A DNA stretch of 64,000 nt from Microcoleus vaginatus HSN003 (GTDB lineage Bacteria; Cyanobacteriota; Cyanobacteriia; Cyanobacteriales; Microcoleaceae). The notes beneath the pieces are model-generated. The model made no database searches and was not told where the DNA came from. It saw nothing but the letters and a program-made list of their open reading frames with translations. Positions 59,271 through 64,000 of the stretch are shown one piece after another; position 1 is the first letter of the stretch; every line of letters begins with the position of its first letter. The stretch covers positions 1,997,501-2,061,500 of the forward strand of contig NZ_CP031705.1 of assembly GCF_022701255.1 (NCBI RefSeq). Reading direction: 5' to 3'. The translations under genes were made by a program, and so were the position numbers.

Positions 59271-59334
59271 GAAGAAGATGACAACGTATGCAATAATTTG
59301 TGTAAAAATTTTTACATCTAAAATCTAAAATCGA

Positions 59335-60285
59335 ATGAGTATTTTAATTGTTACGGGTGCGGCGGGGTTTATTGGCTCTAACTTAGTAGAAACTCTTTTA
59401 AATCGAGGCGAGACGGTTATCGGTGTTGACGAGTTCAACGATTATTATGATCCGGAACTCAAGCGCAAGAATATTGCACGATTTGAAAAGTATCCGGGTT
59501 TTGAATTGGTGGAAGGCGATATTTTGTCTCTAAATTGGCGATCGCTTTTATCCGATGTTAAGGTAATATTTCATCAGGCGGCGCAAGCAGGAGTTCGTGC
59601 TAGCTGGGGCGATGGTTTTCGCAGCTATACCGAACGGAATATTAACAGCACCCAAGTATTGTTAGAAGCTGCAAGAAATGCGCCCAGATTGCAAAAGTTT
59701 GTCTATGCTTCTTCTTCTTCAATTTACGGCAACGCTGAATCTTTTCCTACAAATGAAAACGCTTGTCCGCAGCCGGTTTCTCCCTACGGAATTACGAAAT
59801 TAGCCGGTGAACGTTTGTGCGGGCTTTATTACAAAAATTTTGGCCTTCCGACTACTTCGCTGCGCTATTTTACCGTTTACGGGCCGAGACAGCGCCCCGA
59901 TATGGCTTTTCACAAGTTTTTTAAGTCGATTTTGTTGGATGAGGCGATTTCAATTTTCGGCGACGGATTGCAAACGCGGGATTTTACGTTTATCAGCGAT
60001 TGCGTTGCGGCGAATTTAGCGGCGGCTGAGGTTCCAGAAGCTGCGGGGGAAGTTTTTAATATTGGTGGGGGAAGTCGGGTAGTTTTGAAAGAAGTTATTG
60101 ATACAATACAGAGAATTGTCGATCGACCTATTCGGATAGATTTTACGGAAGCTGCGAGGGGAGACGCGCGACACACTAGCGCGGATGTGTCTAAAGCCCA
60201 GAAAATCTTAGGTTATCAGCCGCAGGTTGCTTTAGAAGAAGGTTTAAGGCGGGAATGGGAATGGATTCAGTCTTTGTACAGTTAG
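59335..60285 (+). CDS. NAD-dependent sugar epimerase/dehydratase
   Basis: A 316-residue extended short-chain dehydrogenase: TGAAGFIGSNL cofactor loop, HQAAQAGVRASW, catalytic SSSSIYG and YGITK (YxxxK), and YFTVYGPRQRPDMA. The pattern is that of UDP-glucuronate/UDP-glucose 4-epimerases. Exact substrate is unknown. It precedes the GT-like genes on the other strand, suggesting a link to glycan synthesis. Confidence 0.9.
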   Translation: MSILIVTGAAGFIGSNLVETLLNRGETVIGVDEFNDYYDPELKRKNIARFEKYPGFELVEGDILSLNWRSLLSDVKVIFHQAAQAGVRASWGDGFRSYTERNINSTQVLLEAARNAPRLQKFVYASSSSIYGNAESFPTNENACPQPVSPYGITKLAGERLCGLYYKNFGLPTTSLRYFTVYGPRQRPDMAFHKFFKSILLDEAISIFGDGLQTRDFTFISDCVAANLAAAEVPEAAGEVFNIGGGSRVVLKEVIDTIQRIVDRPIRIDFTEAARGDARHTSADVSKAQKILGYQPQVALEEGLRREWEWIQSLYS

Positions 60286-60299
60286 AGTACAGTTAGATG

Positions 60300-61322
60300 C
60301 TATCTATCCCAGAAATTCCGCAGCTTAAATTGAACATTGTTAATTTTTCTAATTCCCCAATTTTTGAGATTTCTCTGCAAGCGAACCAACACATTTGGAG
60401 GCGCGAGTTTTGGCTGTGTTTCCGGCGAATTCAAATAGCGATAGTGCAGAAATACGTCTCGGTAGGGAATCTCAACATCTTCGCCGGCACACAATCGAGT
60501 AAACTTTGCAGCCGAAATACTCATGTAGTGCAAATAAGTCAACCGTCGCCCTTTGTCATATAGAACATAATCTCTCACCTCAAATTGAGAAGACCAATGA
60601 TTTCCCGTTACCTGTGCAGGTTGATGATAAGCAAAGTTATAAAAAGAGATGTCGCTACGGGCGACTAAATAGTTAAATAAAGGTTGGTCAGTTCCCCGCA
60701 AAGACAAAATTTCTGCTTCTCCGGAAGTCAATTTATTTAAAAGCTTGCTTGAGTTATTTCGATTTAAAATACCTTTTTTTGAACCAAACCAACCCGCACA
60801 AAAAATATGAGATTGTAGTCGGTCAAAATTGAACATTTCTGCGAGTTTTTGGGATGATAAATCAAATACATAATTGAGGTCAGATTTGTATTGAAAATCG
60901 TTGGCTACCCAATCAAATTTCTCAAGTTCTTGATAGATGTAATCCAGAGAACCCATTAACAGAGTGTCCGCATCAAAATAGACAAATTTATCAAAAGGGC
61001 CGTCAAAACAGCAAAATTTTCGGTGCATTTCCAAACAGTGAACTTGCCGCCAACCTTTAGCTTGCCAAACTTTTTGAGCTTTGCGGTGAGATGTCCAAAC
61101 TTGAGTTGCAAAGTCTTCCCAGAAATGGATAGAATCGGTATTGTCAAATAGGGTGACATTATGGCGAGTTGCAATTTCTATTCGCACTTTTTTCAAGTTA
61201 TCATCATAGGGAATGATGCAAACTGGAATATCTTTGGCGCCATTGACTTCGAGACTGTTCAATAAAGCGACTAAGTGGTCAAAAACAACATCATTTGCCA
61301 GAATATAAATGCCATCAGCCAT
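60300..61322 (-). CDS. GT-A-like protein, first of three paralogues
   Basis: A 340-residue protein resembling the cyanobacterial Npun_R2821/R2823 group and GT8-like folds. MADGIYILANDVVFDHLVALLNSLEVNG opens the fold; FVYFDADTLLMGSLDYIY holds a DAD (DXD-type) metal site; ICxGWFGSKKG and LTSGEAEILSLRGTDQPLFNYLVARS follow, then VLYDKGRRLTYLHYMSI. It is probably a glycosyltransferase, but activity is inferred from fold motifs only. It shares its order with 61548-62420 and 62417-63391. Confidence 0.75.
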   Translation of the reverse strand: MADGIYILANDVVFDHLVALLNSLEVNGAKDIPVCIIPYDDNLKKVRIEIATRHNVTLFDNTDSIHFWEDFATQVWTSHRKAQKVWQAKGWRQVHCLEMHRKFCCFDGPFDKFVYFDADTLLMGSLDYIYQELEKFDWVANDFQYKSDLNYVFDLSSQKLAEMFNFDRLQSHIFCAGWFGSKKGILNRNNSSKLLNKLTSGEAEILSLRGTDQPLFNYLVARSDISFYNFAYHQPAQVTGNHWSSQFEVRDYVLYDKGRRLTYLHYMSISAAKFTRLCAGEDVEIPYRDVFLHYRYLNSPETQPKLAPPNVLVRLQRNLKNWGIRKINNVQFKLRNFWDR

Positions 61323-61369
61323 AGTTTTTAGTTAATAAGTAACCCAGTGCATATACATTACTTTTTAGG

Positions 61370-61506
61370 TGCGGGCAAGATGCCCACACCACAAGAAATA
61401 AACTTTATTGATTGTGGAACAGGCATCGGGCCTGTTTTTCAAAGCTTGTTTGGTTTCAAAAATACAACAAAACTTATGAATTGTGGAACAGGCATCTTGC
61501 CTGTTC
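61370..61506. repeat. GAACAGGCA/TGCCTGTTC repeats between GT-like genes
   Basis: Palindromes lie at 61417-61437 (centre changed to CATCGGGCCTG) and 61486-61506, with a GGGCAAGATGCCCAC hairpin at ~61373-61388 and CACCACAAG flanks as in the 54-kb array. Confidence 0.85.
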
Positions 61507-61547
61507 TTCAAAGCTTTTTGATAATGATACAACATATAATTTTATCC

Positions 61548-62420
61548 TCACCTACTGAAAACCCGAAATATCTTTTGCACTAAATTGGGTTGTTCCTCAT
61601 TGAGATAACGATAATGTTTCCAAAGTTTCCAATAAGGACTACCCGATTTAATCGGTATTCCAGCCCAGTGAAGATATTTTAACCTTTTGCCTTTGTCATA
61701 AAGAACATAATCTATTTCCTGAAAATGCTTGGAACCCGCCCAGCTTCCTGGTTCGGCTGCTGACTCTTTAACAAGATTGCAGCGTTGGGAAATCAATTTA
61801 AGAATGATATAATTTAGTATAGGTTGGTCTGTGACATTTTGAGTAAAATCAAAATATTCTCGATGCTGCGAACATTCTCGCAAAATATCATACATTTGCG
61901 ATTCGGTAATAGTTCCTTTTCTCGATGCCCAAAAACCGCTGTTAAATACATCTTGAAGCTGTGAGTCTGTAAAGATATTTTGTTCTTTTACAAGTGGTGA
62001 AAATACATTTCGCAGTTTTTCGCTGAGGTGGTGGTAGTCGCAGCAAAAAAAGTCTACTTCTGATAGTTTGTTAAGGTTGGCTGCGATGTCTTCAAAGACG
62101 ATGATATCGGTATCGATGTACAGAAATTCGTCAAGCGGGCCAAACCAGGCGGCGAGTTTTCGCATTTTGTTGGGGAGGGCTAAAAAGTTGCGATCGAACA
62201 TTTGACCAATTTCTCTGCTAAACTGTTCCACAAACTCCAGATTTGGGAACAATCGCACGTCGTGGAGACGGCTGAGGGCGGCTGCGACTTGCTGATAATT
62301 GTCGTCGAAGGGAATCAGAAAAACAGGTACTTGACAATTGTACAGACGTATGCTGTTTAAAAGGGCGATCGCACTTTCGATCACCTTATCATTCGCAACA
62401 ATATAAATACCGCGACTCAT
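61548..62420 (-). CDS. GT-A-like protein, second paralogue
   Basis: A 290-residue member of the same group: MSRGIYIVANDKVIESAIALLNSI, FLYIDTDIIVFEDIA (DTD metal site), CCDYHHLSEKLRNVF, FNSGFWASRKGTI and YVLYDKGKRLKYLHWAGI. Its ATG overlaps the stop of the upstream gene (ATGA), so the two are translationally coupled. It is shorter at its C-terminus than the other two. Confidence 0.75.
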   Translation of the reverse strand: MSRGIYIVANDKVIESAIALLNSIRLYNCQVPVFLIPFDDNYQQVAAALSRLHDVRLFPNLEFVEQFSREIGQMFDRNFLALPNKMRKLAAWFGPLDEFLYIDTDIIVFEDIAANLNKLSEVDFFCCDYHHLSEKLRNVFSPLVKEQNIFTDSQLQDVFNSGFWASRKGTITESQMYDILRECSQHREYFDFTQNVTDQPILNYIILKLISQRCNLVKESAAEPGSWAGSKHFQEIDYVLYDKGKRLKYLHWAGIPIKSGSPYWKLWKHYRYLNEEQPNLVQKIFRVFSR

Positions 62421-63391
62421 ACATTTATCCTCAACCTTCTCAATACCCTTTTTAACAAATTCGGCGCAGAAACCTCAGTATAAGACTTTGGCGCTTGGGC
62501 AAAAATCGGACGCTTGGAGGGTTCGCGGAGATAGCGGTAATGCAGGAACAAATCGCGATAGGGAAACTCAATATTTTCGCCCGCACAAACTCTCCAAATT
62601 AAATCCGGCGGCACACCAATATAATGAATGTAAGTAAGGCGGTTTCCCTTGTCGTACAAAATCTGATTTTGCTCTTCAAAATGTTTGGAAGTGACGCTAC
62701 ACCCGGTTTTTTCGCCATCCGGGAGACTGTAAGCAAAATTATAGCTATTCATCCCCGTTTTCATCACCATATAATTGAGCAAAGGCTGTTCTCCCGCACC
62801 TGCATAGAGAATTTCCGCCTCGCCAGATTGCAGTTGAGCTAACAGCCATTCCCTAGTATTTTGCTCAAACAATCCTTGCTTGCTGCCATAAAATCCAGAA
62901 CAAAATATTTCCGAATCTATCCGATTTTGCTCAAAAACTTTTAGGAGTTTTGGTGACTGAAGATTGTATACTTTAGTTGGGTCGCGAAATTGAAAATCAT
63001 AAACCACAAAATCAGATTCCTCTAACTTCTGAAAAACCGAATCAAGGGAATTCATTACCAAAGTATCGGCGTCCATGTAGATAAATTTTTCAAACGGGGC
63101 GTCGAAAGCGCAAAAGCGCCTGTGTGCGCCGTAAAGCCGAAATTTTTTGCGGTTCAAACGCTCTGGTGCGGCTGCTTGCATGAATTTATCCCATCGCTGA
63201 ATTGAGGCGCTATCTTCATAAATAAACACGTTGGGACGGTTAACAATTTCAGCTTTGATTTGCTGTATCTGGTCGTCGAAAGGATAAATACAGACAGGAG
63301 TATTTGAGCCTAAGATAACTTCTATACTGTTGAGTAAGGCAATTAGTTGATCGTAAACTGTGTCGTTGGCTAGCGTGCAAATTCCATTCAT
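62417..63391 (-). CDS. GT-A-like protein, third paralogue
   Basis: A 324-residue protein with the same plan: MNGICTLANDTVYDQLIALLNSIEV, FIYMDADTLVMNSLDSVF (DAD site), FCSGFYGSKQG, LQSGEAEILYAGAGEQPLLNYMV and ILYDKGNRLTYIHYIGV. It is closest to the copy at 60300-61322. It is first in the minus-strand group, before 61548-62420. Confidence 0.75.
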   Translation of the reverse strand: MNGICTLANDTVYDQLIALLNSIEVILGSNTPVCIYPFDDQIQQIKAEIVNRPNVFIYEDSASIQRWDKFMQAAAPERLNRKKFRLYGAHRRFCAFDAPFEKFIYMDADTLVMNSLDSVFQKLEESDFVVYDFQFRDPTKVYNLQSPKLLKVFEQNRIDSEIFCSGFYGSKQGLFEQNTREWLLAQLQSGEAEILYAGAGEQPLLNYMVMKTGMNSYNFAYSLPDGEKTGCSVTSKHFEEQNQILYDKGNRLTYIHYIGVPPDLIWRVCAGENIEFPYRDLFLHYRYLREPSKRPIFAQAPKSYTEVSAPNLLKRVLRRLRINV

Positions 63392-63493
63392 ATCTATTAG
63401 TCCGCGTAGGCGGACTTTGTTTGTGTAGTTGCGGTTTCAACCGCCGAATCATTTAAAGGGTAAAAGGGTAGAGAAGAGTCCTCGCCGGGAAAA

Positions 63494-64000
63494 CTAGGAC
63501 GAGGAAGAAACCGACGCCACCGCAACGCGAAAACCCCACTTCGTACACCTGGAGTCCGCCGACTTCGAGTAACGATAGGCACAGCGGCAAAGGACTACAT
63601 ACTCGTCCCAGGAACCGCCACGCAGCACTCGCTTATTATCTGTGCCAGTTTCCCAGGAACTTCCGTCAGTTGGTGCGCCGTTATAGTTGCTATGCCACCT
63701 ATCCCTGCACCATTCCCAAACCTGAGCGTGCATATCGTACAGCCCAAAGACATTGGGGGGAAAAATCCCTACATCGCTTGTTTGTTCAGGGTAAAGTATT
63801 TTGGGAGCAGTTGCGTAGGGGCTGCTTCCGTCATAGTGGACATAGTTGACTAATTCCGGGGTAATGGTTTCCCCAAAATGAAATGGGGTTGTCGTACCCG
63901 CACGACAGGCGTATTCCCATTCTGCTTCACTCAGGAGGCGATACTTTTTCCCGGTTTTTTGTGAGAGTTTGCCACAGAATTCGACAGCATCTTGCCACGA
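63494..64000 (-). CDS. Formylglycine-generating-enzyme (SUMF1) family protein, N-terminus outside window
   Basis: The frame is open at the right edge. SWQDAVEFCGKLSQKTGK, YRLLSEAEWEYACRAGT, VGIFPPNVFGLYDMHAQVW, EWCRDRWHSNYNG, RVLRGGSWDEYVVLCRCAYR and WGFRVAV are the ordered motifs of SUMF1/FGE-fold proteins. In bacteria these often act as sulfatase-activating enzymes, but many cyanobacterial members are parts of larger proteins of other roles, so function is uncertain without the missing N-terminal part. Confidence 0.88.
   Translation of the reverse strand, partial: SWQDAVEFCGKLSQKTGKKYRLLSEAEWEYACRAGTTTPFHFGETITPELVNYVHYDGSSPYATAPKILYPEQTSDVGIFPPNVFGLYDMHAQVWEWCRDRWHSNYNGAPTDGSSWETGTDNKRVLRGGSWDEYVVLCRCAYRYSKSADSRCTKWGFRVAVASVSSSS

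Overview
The window looks like a chromosomal segment of a filamentous cyanobacterium of the Oscillatoria/Microcoleus type. The evidence is the dark-operative protochlorophyllide reductase genes chlL and chlN, the NDH-1 gene ndhB, a PlmA-type GntR regulator, frequent HIP1-like GCGATCGC octamers, many short tandem repeats in the spacers, and the GAACAGGCA/TGCCTGTTC palindromes. The genus is an inference. Coding is moderately dense on both strands. Both edges cut genes: a DprA/Smf-like protein on the left and a formylglycine-generating-enzyme-like (SUMF1) protein on the right.

Layout. 0.7-4.9 kb: chlL, a repeat-rich DUF5331 gene and chlN, all on the minus strand. 6-13.4 kb: a CBS-domain histidine kinase, a PhoD-like phosphatase, tRNA-Thr, tRNA-Tyr and an ABC exporter. 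13.7-16 kb: a 46-residue one-helix membrane protein, tRNA-Gly, a zinc-ribbon membrane protein and a ProA paralogue that lacks the usual catalytic cysteine. 16.3-20.8 kb: a lipid group of desaturase, lipoxygenase and a cyclopropane-synthase-like methyltransferase. 21.3-25.3 kb: a ferredoxin-cyclase fusion, Nudix, HD hydrolase, FabG, thioredoxin and a YdjM-like membrane protein. 25.3-26.7 kb is mostly decayed sequence.

27.2-30.8 kb is the most unusual block. A ParA/MinD-type ATPase fused to an N-terminal HsdR/PD-(D/E)XK-like nuclease region overlaps a ParB-like/Rho-N-like gene. This pair is flanked on each side by a two-gene module made of a small protein and an HNH endonuclease. It reads as a candidate DNA-targeting, partition or defence system. 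topA follows. 34-40 kb is a decay zone: an IS5-group element, an IS630 orfA-like remnant, AraC and DUF1772 remnants, and a methyltransferase gene split by an IS630 element at a TA target.

40-64 kb holds ndhB, a Uma2 gene with one in-frame stop, a cyclic-peptide-type ABC exporter overlapping a GNAT gene, an ArsC/Spx-like protein, aminopeptidase P, a GAF-PAS adenylate cyclase, plmA, a nitroreductase and a large membrane-anchored coiled-coil protein. It continues with an intact Uma2 gene beside a ~174-bp tandem repeat, a FetB-like permease, a DegT aminotransferase, an ABC1 kinase, an epimerase and three paralogous GT-A-like proteins. The aminotransferase, epimerase and GT-like genes suggest surface polysaccharide or glycoconjugate work, but no full pathway is present.

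All assignments come from reading motifs by eye; no database search was run. Starts moved from the longest open frame are stated in each entry.
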